The position numbers and the translations under genes are program-made. 64,000 nucleotides of DNA, from the NCBI GenBank assembly GCA_030734395.1, contig JAUZTG010000042.1, positions 1,860,001 to 1,924,000 on the forward strand, written 5' to 3'. The DNA comes from Sarocladium kiliense. Its lineage: Eukaryota; Ascomycota; Sordariomycetes; Hypocreales; Sarocladiaceae. Below the pieces are notes generated by a model, which ran no database searches, was not told the DNA's origin, and saw nothing but the letters and a program-made list of their open reading frames with translations. Positions 1 through 11,561 of this stretch are shown piece after piece (positions within the stretch are counted from its first letter, which is position 1; each line of letters begins with the position of its first letter).

Positions 1-170
1 GCTTTTCCCCTGTGGCTTAGCGCCTCCTCCCTTCACAATAAATAGCCAATCTTGGGCATTTGTAAGTTGGGGAGACATGCCAAATATAGTATTCTCATGA
101 ACAACGTGAAAGACAACTTCAATTCTCCAAGACTCTGTCTCTAAACGGTACAATTATACAGCGCAACGGA

Positions 171-1102
171 ATGGCTCCACTTTGGCTGGTTACTGGTGCC
201 TCCACTGGCTTTGGCTATCATCTGTGTCTCCAAGCTCTCGCTACAGGCCACAGAGTGATCGGCTCGGTCCGCAGCAAGGAGAGGGCCCACGAGGCTGTGG
301 CCGCAATCGAGAAGGCCGGAGGACATGTGATCGAATTGGACAACACGTGGGGTTTAGACAGGATACGAAAGACCGTGGAAGACTCGATGTTGACTTATGG
401 CGAAATCGACGTTCTAGTTAACAATGCGGGAGGTCCGATTACGAGTTCGCTGGAGAATTTCACGTAAATAATCGAGGCATGCGCAAGACGACCTAGGCAT
501 GATGGCTGACTCAGTACAGTGAAGCAAAGTCTCGCGAACAAATGGAGATCAACTTCTTTGGTCCCCTGTTCACCATGCAGTCTGTTCTGCCTTCAATGCG
601 CAAGCGACGATCAGGAACCATCATCAACCTCACCTCTGCATCTGGTCAATTCTCCGTCCCGTCTGGTGCCCTTTACTCCGCCTCGAAATTCGCACTTGAG
701 GGTGCCACCGAGGGACTTGTCGCCGAGACGGCAGAGTTCGAAATCACCTCGCTTATTGTCCAACCAGGCGCCTTCAGGACCAACTTTTTTGGAGGCATGA
801 GCAGCGGAGGCGAGCTCGCTGATGACTACAAGACTGGCGCGGTTGGCAAGACCCTGGCTGTCTTTGACAAGTCGCACGGAAAGCAAGCGGGAGATCCGGC
901 TAAGGCCGCTAAACGAGTCGTTGAGTTCGTGGCTGGAGAAGGTATGGGAGGTAAATTGAAGGGCAAGGTTCTCAGGATGCTCTTGGGCCCTGATTGTTTC
1001 CAGACCCTGGACGGGAAGACAAAGAAGTTCAGGGAAGATGTTCTGTTAAGCGAGGAGGTGGCCAAGAGCACGGATTTCTCTGCTGAAGAGTCGCGACTCT
1101 GA
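171..1102 (+). CDS. Short-chain dehydrogenase/reductase (SDR)
   Basis: Two exons, 171-463 and 520-1102, joined by a 56-base intron (GTAAAT...CAG), give 291 aa. Joining at 520 creates a continuous frame through the ENFTEAKSREQ junction. A classical SDR Rossmann fold is visible: the cofactor motif TGASTGFG at residues 8-15, NNAG at 84-87, and the catalytic pair Tyr150/Lys154 in YSASK, with Ser in the preceding NLTSASG stretch. These residues make it an NAD(P)(H)-dependent oxidoreductase of the classical subfamily, probably cytosolic because no signal peptide is seen. The C-terminal region after about residue 190 is where substrate specificity sits and is not diagnostic. Family is certain; substrate is unknown. 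Confidence 0.9.
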
Positions 1103-1508
1103 ACAGAGGGCCATTTGCTCTTGAAGGATTACAATCGGCAATTGATGTACCCAAGACCCCCAACAACTCTGTTCCATAAATGTGTAGACTAATGCATGTG
1201 GGTTATGAAGGTGTCGTGTCATTGACCCTTTGCGGCAGTCAGATGACTGAGAAGCGCATGAAAAACAATGAAATAAGAGATTTTTCCCTACAGGAATGAG
1301 ATTGACTTTCGAGCGTCACCTCATGAGTCACTTTGTGTATGCCTCGATTATAGGGCTGTCATGATGACTGCGCCGGGTAGATCCGGGTTCCATCATGGCA
1401 GGGGACCTGATCGACCTGCTGTGCCTCAAAAACAGCTGTGTTGCGACAACATCGACAGCAGAGTGATCATTATTATTCTTCTTCCTCCCAACAGCTACCA
1501 TTCAAACC
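1103..1508. other. Intergenic spacer, 406 bases
   Basis: 3' flank of the dehydrogenase and 5' flank of the next gene on the same strand. No further coding sequence or repeat seen. Confidence 0.6.
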
Positions 1509-1844
1509 ATGCTGCGAACTTTGAGACACCCGCCTCGCGCTTTCGCATTGCCGGCAACATCCTTGACAGCGCATGGCCGCTCTGCAACACCACAATGGAT
1601 CGCCGCGAGGCTGTCAACACAAGCGCCCAGGCGCAATAAGCAACAACAAACAAAGCAGGATCCAAAGCCCAATCCTGCGCAGCAAGACCTTCCAGCTTTC
1701 AGTCTCGAGGGGCTCGGCGTGAGCCGCAATATGAGGATCTTCCTCTTTACGTTATTGGGCATCTACGGTACAATTGAAACCTGGTTCTACTGCAAGTGGA
1801 TATATCAGTGGTGGTATGGCGAGAAGATCAAGTCAGCGGAATGA
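1509..1844 (+). CDS. Small mitochondrial inner-membrane-type protein, hypothetical
   Basis: A single exon encodes 111 aa, starting at the first ATG. The first 40 residues are Arg/Ser/Ala-rich with no acidic residue and end in a typical presequence pattern (AARLSTQAPRR), so import into mitochondria is likely. A Gln/Lys/Pro-rich linker follows. Residues about 74-102 form one hydrophobic segment (start RIFLFTLLGIYGTIETWFY) ending in an aromatic WIYQWW stretch and a charged tail. One presequence plus one membrane helix suggests a small subunit or assembly factor of an inner-membrane complex. I do not recognise the family. Confidence 0.7.
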   Translation: MLRTLRHPPRAFALPATSLTAHGRSATPQWIAARLSTQAPRRNKQQQTKQDPKPNPAQQDLPAFSLEGLGVSRNMRIFLFTLLGIYGTIETWFYCKWIYQWWYGEKIKSAE

Positions 1845-2096
1845 TCAGAAGGCATGCACCACATGAACAGATCAGGTGTGGGAGATTGCGGAATGTATCA
1901 TCATGATGGGGAACCCAACTCTTGTATTTTTATGAGCCAACTCCATCGCTTAAAACTCGTCATTCATTATTTTGGCGTCGCATAGACGCGAAGAGAAACC
2001 CTGAATATCATTTTCCCAACCTGCTCTCGAACGAGCAACACCGACGAGAATAGTCAGCCCAACCACAATTGCATTCTCAAACGGCAGCATCAACAA

Positions 2097-3909
2097 TCAC
2101 AGGTACCAGCGGAAATCGTCAGACGCGGGGCCATCGCGCAGAAGCGAAGTAGGCACATCCCTAGCCTTGACTTTGATGCCCTGCTTCTTGTCGCGACGCT
2201 TGTTGTCCCACATCATCCAGAGACCTAGGCAGGCAGTGGTAAGTGCACCACAGCCGCCAAAGCAGGCTGTGCCAATCAGAGCCGGCTCGAACTTGGGCGC
2301 ATCCTCCAGGCGGAAAAGGTGGCTGGCCACGAGACCCATGAGGTTCTGTTACAAGGTGTCAGACAAATCTTTTGAGTGAATCAAGAGCGAAGCTTACGGC
2401 AAGCGGAACACCAACGGACGTGAGAGTGACACGACGTCCCTCGTGAGCGACTGTTAAAGAGTTAGCAGGATTCAGGCAATAACAAGGAATCAAGACCTAC
2501 CATTGTTGTTGTACCAGGTCGACAGAAGCACAGATGGTGCAGCAGTACCCCAGCACATCATGAACGTAGCGTAGTATGCCACGCGGATGTTGGCCTCCAC
2601 ATCATCGATTGAAGCATAAATGACAAACCCGATAAGAGTGAAGCAGAAGCCAAGGACGATGAAGGGGAATCGCAGCTTCACGAAATCCGAGGAGAAGGCG
2701 AGAATCAGGAGCATCGCGGCACCGGTAACATTCGGGGCGACGGTGTACAGGTTGGTCTTGACCGTGGAGTAGCCAAGTCTTTGAATGATCTGAGGGAGGA
2801 AAAGAGAAACACCCTGCAGCGGCACACCGAGGCAGATCTCAATGACGAGCCAGCCATAGGTGCTAGGGAACTTAAAGATCTTGAGCGCCTCCTTGAAGTT
2901 GAATTTCTCATCGACGGTGGAAGAAGAATCGACCTGGATCCGGTGGAACGCCAGAGCCTTCTCCTCTTCGTTCAGGAACTTGGCCTTCGCGGCACTCAGG
3001 GGGAGGTACCAGTAGGCGAACACGGAAAACAGCACGGTCAGGGAGCCTTCGATAATGAAGAGGTAACGCCAGGCGGGCATGTGGCTCTCGATGTGGAAGA
3101 CACCAAAGGAAAGCAAGCCGGCGAAAGCGTTGGCGATGTTGGAAGCAGCGTAGAAGAGGGCCAGTCGGCGGGCCAGCTCGCCACGTCGGTAGAAGGTTGT
3201 GAGGTAGTAGATGACAGCTGGATTCTTGCGTTAGCATTGGACTTGAAGCGCCATAGATAGATCCTGTGGTTACTTACTGGGGAAGAAGGCAGCCTCGGCC
3301 ATTCCGAGGAACCATCGCAGAGCAAAGACTCCGTGGAAGTTCTGCGCAGCGGCTGTGCAAAGAGTCATGGATCCGAATCTAGCGCAATGTCAGTCCAGGA
3401 AAAGTAAACCAACAGGCTCCAAAACGCACGTGAACATCATGATCGGCAAGGCCCTGGCAGGGTTGTACTTCTTTGAAAGCATGGCAAACGGAGGGGCGAA
3501 GATGACGAAGGGGACGAAGAAGATGCTGACGATGAGGTTGTACTGTCCCTCCTTGAAGTTTAAGTCGTCAGAAAGACCATCCGTCTGAGCATTGCCCAAG
3601 TTGCCCTTGTCGAGAGCGTTGAAGAGATCTAGAACAACCCTTTCTGTCAGCGACAACACGTCCAATGAGAGTACGTTTGAACGGGTTCCATCAGCACATA
3701 CACATGACCGCAAGAACGGGCATCAGTCTGATGTCGAACTTCCAGCACAGGCTCTTCTCGGCGGCATGGTCAAGGACCTGAGCCGTGTCCTCGGCGACGC
3801 CAGGTGGATGGCGAGCATCGCCAGACTTGCTGGAGGTCGAGTCGATGCCGCTGGTGACCTTGGTCGCAGACGCCGACTCGACATCATGTTTATTGTCAAT
3901 GGACGCCAT
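2097..3909 (-). CDS. MFS permease, allantoate/nicotinate-type anion:cation symporter family
   Basis: Six exons on the minus strand (3909-3702, 3628-3430, 3378-3278, 3217-2501, 2450-2398, 2345-2097) give 508 aa. All five introns have GT-AG ends and restore family motifs: the first junction yields MYLFNALDKGNLGNAQ, the typical TM1 signature of Dal5/Tna1-like transporters, and the third gives FFPTVIYYLTTFYRRGE. A long acidic N-terminal tail of about 55 residues precedes the first helix. Known relatives move allantoate, nicotinate, pantothenate, biotin or dipeptides with protons across the plasma membrane. It faces away from the RidA gene across a 1.5 kb spacer, so it could feed the amino-acid enzymes downstream, but this is inference. 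The substrate is not predictable from sequence. Confidence 0.88.
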
Positions 3910-5455
3910 GTCGAATGTGTGATAGGACCGATGACGTGAAGTACGGACGACACGAGGCAAAGAAGGCAAGCTTAGGGTGCGATGACAGTAGCAAGCTTGG
4001 GATGGCGTGCCCCGGGGAGACGATCAGTTTATAACAGATGCAAGGTGGTATCGCGCAGGAGGTTCAGACCAGGGTCTCGATCAACGGTCATGAGATGGTC
4101 GCCACATGGAGCGGTACCTGGATCATTGGCACGCTCCCCAGGGCTCGCTATAGATTGACTAGCTGACTGATATGGAGTAGTTGTGCCAGCAATAGACTTT
4201 TGCAATAGGCAGCGCATGCAGCAGGAAACGGAGGCCGAGCAGTCAACTGAATGGTTCAATCCTAGGATCTCCGACACCAGCGCGATAAGACAAGCCCAAG
4301 GGCGAGAAGGAGTCAATGTCACTGACTCGGGCGACCAGTGACGATGGCGCTGCTACTCGTATCGCCGCCGACGGGATGATAACTACTTGCATTATCCACC
4401 GGCTTATCTCTGGTCCCCAGATAGCCACCCGGCAGATGGAGTGGGTTCTTCCAGGTGTTTGCCTGTTATGACAGAGGGCATTGACATCTCCGGGGTACTA
4501 TCTATTGCGGAGACGTGGTACTTACTTTGCTAGTCGTCGCGAACTGTTATCAGTAGGACCCGCGATACATGGAGCACAGAGTTCGCGTTGATTGATTGAC
4601 TGCCCCGCCCGTGCATCAGGGCCGACGGCACGCAAAGTCCCTCCCAAGGCCCAGGATCAAATCACTCAAATTCCTGGGGAAGCACTGAATTGGTTTTCTA
4701 ATCCACTTGCGTGGGGGAGCCACAAGTCTGACCGTGGTCGTGGACGATGCAACATTCGGCCACTTAGACTCCCCCCAATTAGGCCCGATGAGGCATGGCA
4801 GGGACTATGTGGGGAGCGACCAGGGTCAGCGGCGTTGGCGATGGTGGCGCCTTGGGGGTCAAAGGAGGTTGTCCGGGCTGCTTACGGTGAAGCTGGGAGG
4901 TGCTGATTGTGGGAGGAGGGGGGTCAATGGATTAGACCCTACGAAGAATGTGCCCCAAAGGGGTGTTCTTGTTCCTGCTTGAGGCTCAGAAGAAGTGTTC
5001 CAGAGCCTCTACCAGGGTCCCTAGATGCTGTCTCCCTCGGCGTAGGTGGTGAAGTTGCCACTAATGTCCGGTAAGCAGCCCATCAGCAGCATCCGGAAAC
5101 CCAGAAGAAGCTCGACGCCAGGACTGCAAGCACACCGTGGAATATTCTTAGACGCCTATGAGGGGCAGATGGAAGCTCCCAGTGCGAACGAGTGGCGCTC
5201 CAGTCTCCATTCTCCATCGCTCACCCCTACGTAGCATGAGACTCGTGGCATCTCATGCTGTATTACCCCTCAGGCTAAGAGGGGGAGCTCTGTAGGCGGC
5301 CGATCTCGCAGATCGTCGTCGCCGTGATAACAAAACTGTGTCCCTGAGGGGTCAAGTTTGCTTTTCTTTTCCTTTTTTTACTGTCTCAACTAGCATCATC
5401 TCGTCATCGTCAATCGAGCTTCCATTCATTCCTTCAGTTGCTACTCACTGCCATC
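3910..5455. other. Divergent intergenic region, 1.55 kb
   Basis: It separates the MFS permease (leftward) from RidA (rightward) and must hold both promoters. Short open frames inside lack recognisable domains. About five GATA-type motifs occur (near 4283, 4375, 4404, 4545 and 5323), which is what chance predicts. A pyrimidine-rich stretch just before RidA (5345-5450) resembles fungal 5' leaders. Confidence 0.6.
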
Positions 5456-5970
5456 ATGTCTGACAAGAAGGTCGCCGTTTCCACCGACAAGGCTCCCAAG
5501 CCTCTGCCCGGCATCTACAGCCAGGCCATCAAGGCTGGTGGCTTCGTCTTCGTCAGCGGCGCGACACCTACGGTATGTCGTTTTCCCTCCCTTCGTTTGA
5601 AGCTTCCACGACGTCTGATCAATTGACACTCTAATCCTTTCTCAGGATCCCGAGACGGGCAAGCTCATCCCCGGCGACGTCCAGGCTCACACCCACCGCT
5701 GCATCCAGAACCTGCAGGCCATCCTCGAGGCCGCAGGCACCAGCCTCGACAATGTCGTCAAGGTCAACGTCTTCCTCGCGAGCATGGACGACTTTGCCAA
5801 GATGAACGAGGTGTACACGACATACTGGGGAGACGTCAAGCCCTGCAGGACGTGAGTGCCTGGAAGCCAATCTTGCCAACGGACTACGCGCTGACCAAAT
5901 TAGATGTGTTGCTGTCAAGACCTTGCCGCTCAACACTGATGTTGAGATTGAGTGCACTGCTGTGCTATGA
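5456..5970 (+). CDS. RidA/YjgF/UK114-family reactive imine deaminase
   Basis: Three exons (5456-5572, 5646-5851, 5904-5970) give 129 aa, the usual length of this family. The sequence is canonical: AIKAGGFVFVSG near the N-terminus, the VNVFLASMDDF core, and the C-terminal signature KPCRTCVAVKTLPL followed by DVEIECTAVL. Arg107 matches the catalytic arginine that binds the imino-acid carboxylate. RidA enzymes hydrolyse 2-aminoacrylate and related enamine/imine products of PLP-dependent dehydratases, protecting PLP enzymes. In fungi they act in cytosol or mitochondria; no clear presequence is seen. A PLP-dependent D-hydroxyamino-acid enzyme lies 2.4 kb downstream and could generate its substrate. 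It is tail-to-tail with the aldolase gene, 284 bases apart. Confidence 0.95.
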
Positions 5971-6254
5971 AGGGGAAAATATGGGAATTAGCCAAACCAT
6001 GAATAGACTGTACTTGACAACACACGGGCACACACACATACAGCGTTGGTCGATGTACCACTGATGTTCTACATGTGAACGCACTGGATAGAGTGCATCT
6101 CTTGATTCTGTTACTTGTGAGCCATTCTACTCACGAGCTGCATTTGAATACGTGAACATATATTATTCGTTCCGAGCTCAGGACGCATTCATCCTTGGTC
6201 AGACAGCCGAAGACTGTCGTACATGCTTTTCTTCACCATGCTTCGTCATCCCGA

Positions 6255-7262
6255 CTATGCGCTATCCTCCAATTCCTTCTCCGCCTCCATGAGTCCCTTC
6301 ATCCCATCTCTGATCCATGCAATCTTCTCGTCACTCGGTCTCGGCAAAGGCCTTCTTGCCCACCCACCATACCCAAACACATCCCTCAACGCAGCCTTCA
6401 CACCAACCACGCCCGTCTGAATCATCATCCAGTCACCCTCCGCAACAGCACTCTGCAGCTCTCGCGCCTCGTCTGCACGCTTCGGATCCTTGCCGAGTTC
6501 CCAAAGCCGGACGGCAGCCCGCGGCGCAACATTGCCGAGTCCGCCAATGACACCGGCTCCTCCGGCTGCGATGGAGGGGAGGGTGAAGTCTGCTGAGCCA
6601 GAGAAGCAGAGGAAGTTCTCACCACTGGCCTTAACGGAGGAGGCCACGCGACCGAGCTTGCCGGTGTTGCCGCAGGTGAACTTGCAACCGACGATGTTGG
6701 AGTGTTTGCTCAGGGAGATCAGGGTGTCTGAGTTAAGGTCCAGTCCGCTCGTGGCCCCAGGGTAGTTGTAAATAATGATCGGAATCGGAGACTTGTCGGC
6801 TACCTCATTGAAAAAGCTCTCGACGGTGGCCTTGTCGAAGAGTCCACTATAGTAGCTTGGTGGCAGGACGAGAGCGTAGTCACCCCCAGAGGTGGCCGCC
6901 TGCTTGCAAAGCGAGATGGCTTCGAAGGTAGATTGAGCTCCACAGCCGACAATCAGGGGCATCGCTTGAAAGCCAGCGCCATCAAGAGCAAGACGGGTTG
7001 TGCTAGTGACCCGGGCTCTCTCCTCGAAGGTCAGATGAACTGCTTCTCCATTTGAACCCTGGACAGCCAGGCCAGTCACGCCGCTCTTGGCCAGTCGAAC
7101 GGCATGCCTGGTAACAGTCTTAGTGTCCAGTTCATCCGTTTCTGGGTCAAAGAAGGCGAGAGTTGGCACGTAGATCCCCGGTGTCAAGGCTCTTGATTGA
7201 AGCAAGCCGCTGCCATTGGCGTCTATAGGTGAAGAATCGGCATGGTAAGCTGACGGAGACAT
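6255..7262 (-). CDS. Dihydrodipicolinate synthase/4-hydroxy-2-oxoglutarate aldolase-like class I aldolase
   Basis: A single exon encodes 335 aa; the first ATG is at 7262. The TIM-barrel DapA/NAL fold is clear: GSNGE at 69-73 (the GTTGE pyruvate-carboxylate loop), Tyr165 in IYNYPG, and Lys194 in GCKFTCGN, the Schiff-base lysine. Fungi make lysine by the aminoadipate route, so this is not a lysine gene. Fungal relatives act as 4-hydroxy-2-oxoglutarate aldolase (pyruvate plus glyoxylate) or as 2-keto-3-deoxy sugar-acid aldolase. The neighbouring D-hydroxyamino-acid enzyme, which may also make glyoxylate or a 2-oxo acid, favours a role in hydroxy-amino-acid breakdown, but an aldonate role is equally compatible with the sequence. 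No targeting signal is obvious. Confidence 0.88.
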   Translation of the reverse strand: MSPSAYHADSSPIDANGSGLLQSRALTPGIYVPTLAFFDPETDELDTKTVTRHAVRLAKSGVTGLAVQGSNGEAVHLTFEERARVTSTTRLALDGAGFQAMPLIVGCGAQSTFEAISLCKQAATSGGDYALVLPPSYYSGLFDKATVESFFNEVADKSPIPIIIYNYPGATSGLDLNSDTLISLSKHSNIVGCKFTCGNTGKLGRVASSVKASGENFLCFSGSADFTLPSIAAGGAGVIGGLGNVAPRAAVRLWELGKDPKRADEARELQSAVAEGDWMMIQTGVVGVKAALRDVFGYGGWARRPLPRPSDEKIAWIRDGMKGLMEAEKELEDSA

Positions 7263-8372
7263 GATGGTCAAATGGTCCAACGCGTATGCGATAAGGAGTG
7301 AGAGAAACTGATATGCGAAAGAGAGATAGTCTCAATGGATAAGATTAGAAGAGAAGGCAAGACTGGACCATGAAGTGTGAAGGGAAGGATCCAGGACTAT
7401 GCGAGAAGAGGAGGAGTAGCAACAAGCGGGTAAAGCCACACGACTTCGGCAGACTCAGGTCACCACCAAGGAATTTACTATCGGGAATCACCCGTCCTCG
7501 GCAATGCACCGTAGTATATGTTACTTCCTCCAATCTAAAACCAGCTTGCCTCACAGGCACCCAAGCAACCAGCCAGACAAGCATCACGCCACGTTCTCTC
7601 CGACGGACGGAGCCCTGTACAACCACTCAGGAGCAAACATTAGTATTCCCGGCAAACCCAGAGCAAGGATGTCTCACTAGGCAAACGAACAATTGGCGAA
7701 CAGCGAGCCTGGTCTGCCCTCTGCCTTTCGGCACCCCCACGCCATTCAGTCGCCCGAACTCACAGGTTGGGGGAAGCCCATTTGACTAATGGCAAACCCA
7801 ATCTCGAACCCACCCGGCTGAAAACTCCCGAATCCGGGTCTTTGCACAAATCAGAACAAGGAAAAGCCCACTGGAACGTTACCCGCGTCACTGAACTAAT
7901 ATTCATGAATGGAGAAAGACTAAAAGGGGGGAGTGGGTTGGGTTCAATGGCTGAAGGCAACCCCCCCGGAAATGCATCGGAGGCGCGTGGATCATTGGGG
8001 ACGCAGGCCAAGCCGCTTTACTGGACAGAGCAGAGTCTGGGGAACGTCGATGCGACCCCCACGTCCGCCATGTCCGCTACGGTTGTAGGCAACGCGCAAA
8101 GGCGAATAGGGGGGGTACAGTTACGCAGAAATATGTACTTGTGGCAATCGAATGCCTTGATGGGGCCTTTGTCGGGCAAATTCACTGGTTGTCTTTGCCT
8201 TCCTTCGGGTTTGGGCGCAGATGATCTCTTCTCGCGGTCTGAATGCTTCATCAATGCCTGATATTGCATTCGGGCATGGTCCGACATGTCACACGACCCA
8301 TGCTTCCTGATTATACTTTGACAACGCTTCGTAGATGTTCCACGTATCCAAACAGAGGCCAATCGTTACCCT
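7263..8372. other. Intergenic region, 1.1 kb
   Basis: 5' flank of the aldolase and 3' flank of the PLP enzyme (both leftward). Several short frames are open here without domain content or codon patterns I trust. No repeat or RNA gene seen. Confidence 0.5.
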
Positions 8373-9989
8373 CTACCAGCCCCGTGCCTTCATCCAGCAA
8401 TCTACAATTTCATCTTCCCGCCCTTCGCGATCACTGTCCACCACGAAGTACCATCCGAAGTGGCTGCTCGTAATGCAAGCATGATTCGGCCACAAACGCA
8501 CCACTTGCCCAACCCGTAGCTCATCCACGACAGGCGGCGTGCGAGGTGTCGGAGGCGTCTTACGTGCATGGCCATCCTCCGTGGCCAAGCCAGCAGCCGA
8601 CGACTTATTCCCACCACCCCACGTCAGGATCCCGTGCTCTTGACTGAACCGACCGCAGATCCAACCTTCATGTTCCTCGACGTCTCCTTTGGGCATGTCT
8701 ACCCCTGGTCGACCCCAAGGAGTCAACATTGCGAACCCATCATAGGCCTTGCAGAACTCTCTGCCGAGGGCTAAGCCACCAGCTCCCATGAGCGCCTCCG
8801 ATCTTCCATCCTCGCCGCGGCCAGGGTACACGCTGTGAACCTCAGCAAGCACAGTAAGTGCAATATCTCGCCACGAAAGAAGAGATGAAGAGATACTGTG
8901 CGCCGCCAGCTGCTGGAGATCGAGTGTTGGATAAACACCAGCGTGGATTTCAGTAATGTGTCCACGCTCCTTGACGGTGTCAAAGAGCTGGGACAATGAA
9001 GCTGCCTCCGCTCGAACTTCAGGGGGTTGACTTGTATCTTGACCTCCGCTTTGTGCGAGAAGGTTTTGGATGCTCAGAGCGGTTGGTGAAGCTCCGCCAC
9101 TCAATACCAATGATGGCAGTGGGATGCTCGAGCCTTTCGACAGGTTCACAATGTGATCCGCGCCCTCAAGCATAGCCCCTATTTCCGCACCCATCATCTT
9201 CAGGGCCGCTACTCGACTGTCCCCCGCATAGGAGTGACCGGCGTGAGAATACAGGCCTGAAAGAATGATCTCACCACGCTGGTGGGATTGAATCACAGCT
9301 TCGGCGACCTCGCTGAATCTTGCGCTCTCAACAATAACTCCTGCGCGGCGGCCTCCCATGTCAACCTTGATGTGAGCTCGGGGAGTCACCCCGGACAGCC
9401 CACGGAAGCCAGAGAGGACTGCGAGCTGAGCAGGATCATCGAGGAGGACAGAAATGCTACCTTCACCCAGTGACCTCGCAACGGCAGCCAAGCGACCCAA
9501 TGCGTTGCGCGAGATTGGAAGCCCATATAGCACCTGCAGGCGTATTTAGCATGTTGTGGTCAAAAGGGGGAAGTTGCGTGGGGTGACAGAGGGTATCCCC
9601 ACGTACGTTGACGATTCGCCCTTGGTTTCGATACTCTTTGAGAAGCGGCAACAGGAACTCTGCTTCAGACATGGTCGAGACGACCAGGTTCACTGGACGC
9701 TGAATATCACTTCCAACTTGAAGACGAGTCAGCTCCGCCGTCTACGTGCACGTTAGCAACTCGCCCCAGCTTGCGAATGTCCGAGGGGCTTTACCTTGTG
9801 AGTCTTGACATGAGCGCGCCATCCTAGTCCAAGGCATTGGCAAGCGTCGAGCATCCGTTGGCAGTTTCGCCTGACGGCGGCGACATCTAGCACAACCGCA
9901 GGAGTAGGCACATCGTGGAGTGATTTGCCGACATAGAGAGCAGCGAGGCTCTCCTTGGGCGAGGAGGGGTAGAAGATGTTCGACGACAT
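8373..9989 (-). CDS. Fold-type III PLP enzyme: D-threonine aldolase/D-serine dehydratase-like
   Basis: Three exons (9989-9795, 9741-9607, 9533-8373) give 496 aa. The N-terminal alanine-racemase-like barrel begins with DVPTPAVVLD and contains RAHVKTHK, where Lys62 is the PLP-binding lysine. The C-terminal D-Ser-dehydratase domain ends with WPNHACITSSHF; His461 and Cys463 match the zinc ligands of eukaryotic D-serine dehydratase and D-threonine aldolase. Family members cleave D-threonine/3-hydroxy-D-aspartate to glycine plus aldehyde, or dehydrate D-serine to pyruvate and ammonia through aminoacrylate. The three activities cannot be told apart by eye. Residue 110 runs straight into exon 3, whose first codon is GTG and so internal, not a start. 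It lies on the same strand as the aldolase and near RidA, whose substrate aminoacrylate it could release. Confidence 0.9.
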
Positions 9990-11561
9990 GACAGGAACTA
10001 GGCGAGCAGTTTCAGTCGTGGTACACAGCGATCGAAGTCAGAGTTGTCAGCGAGCAGCTCCCAGGAACGTCTTTGTCAAAAGCCCGTTCAAGATGTCGTC
10101 CTAGAAAAACAATGGAAGCCGAACCGACGCTAGAGACCGTTTGTCGGAGGCTCAAGTCCATCGCCGAGCCACAAGCTTCGCCAGGGTCCTAGATAACACA
10201 CCCGTCGGCGCGACGAGACTTGTCTTTCGCGCCAGAGAGACGGACTCTCCACTTGGTACGCTCTGGTTCCCCGCTCGAGGCAACAAGTGAAGACCGAGTC
10301 AGGGCTAGTATCAGTGGTTACATGCTTCTCGTGCTCGATGCTTACAACGTCGAGTTTCCTCGTCTCGTGGCCGTTTCCAAGTCATAGCCGAAGCATGCTC
10401 GTGTTGACCGGTCAGCTTCGGCAACAGCTGTAGTCATTGTTGCGTAACAGCGAGCGAATCACAGGAGAGGTGTAGTGTTCTCGTGCGCACGAGCTGTTAC
10501 TAGATCCATGCAGGTGCAGAAATCCCCCGCGAAGAGGGCGCACAGGCGCAAGACGATGGTGTGTGAACGCAGAGTGTGTTGCATGAGGTGGGGGTCAGAG
10601 GCCATGATGGATCAAAGAAGAGGACGATGGCCCTCGTAGTAGGAATGGGGGATCATGGGTGGTGATGTTTAGATCGTGGTGGTAGTAACAGGGGGGGATT
10701 GGAGGGTGGTCAGGATGCCTTGGGAGGGGTCTGGGGTGAAGTCACTGATCTCACCCTCTGTTGCCAGTCGCTTGGGGGCCTTCGGCGGCGAGGCTCGGGG
10801 GGTGTCCAGCGCTAGATTTGGGGGTTTCCACTTTCCAGGTTTCCGGGTACAGCGACCTAACCCACTGAGCGTTCCCCCATCGGTAGCACCTTCAGCGATA
10901 TCCCCCACGGAAGAGGTAGCAACTGAGCGACCGCCCAACAGCGAATGCAAAAATGACACAAGCCGCTGCATCCTTAGTATGACCCCGACGTCATGCATCC
11001 TCCAGAACAGTCAGAGTGTTGAGAATCTCACCATATCATGTTTGAAATAGCAACGCGACTTAGACGAAAGGTGAGCCAGATTGTCGAGTGTAGAGTGCAC
11101 CACTGGAAGCCAATTCCTTCACGCTTGCTTCAGGGTCCTGTTCTCCACCCTTCAGCAACTTCCACCTCCGTCTCGCAGAGACCAAGCACCACGCCATCTC
11201 ACCTCCAACGTCGTCAGTGATCTCCAATCTCCCAGTTCCCCCTCATTCACACCCCTTCCTTAGCTCTCACACTAGTAACCAGGTTTGGCTACACGATCTC
11301 CACCCGTCGTGAGGAGCCTACGGTTTCTCCCAGAATCAGGATGGCACCGTTGTATCGCTGACCTGTCTGTAATTCCCCTCTTGCCGAGCACGGAGCCAAG
11401 GGGAAGCGATGCTGTCACACTGCTAAGCTCCGGTATCCGGACGTGGAACCCTGTCAAGAAAAGATAAGGCATCTTCTGCCAGATATTTCTTTCTCTTGGT
11501 TCATCAATACATTTGTTTGAAGTCATCGTTGAGTTTGTGCTAGAATCATACCTTTGTCAAG
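9990..11561. other. Divergent intergenic region, 1.57 kb
   Basis: Shared upstream region of the PLP enzyme (leftward) and the alpha/beta hydrolase (rightward). It is CpG-rich between 10080 and 10500, with repeated CTCGT/ACGAG words and one strong palindrome (listed separately). No gene recognised. Confidence 0.55.
10480..10493. promoter_or_regulatory. 14-base perfect palindrome CTCGTGCGCACGAG in divergent promoter
   Basis: The 14 bases are perfectly self-complementary. The flanking heptamers GTAACAG (10444-10450) and CTGTTAC (10494-10500) are also inverted copies of each other. A dimeric regulator site is possible; no known factor is matched. Confidence 0.3.

Noticed and set aside
3910..5455. 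GATA-factor (HGATAR) cluster in the permease/RidA promoter
   Set aside because: About five sites found, and about 4-5 are expected by chance in this length, so no enrichment.
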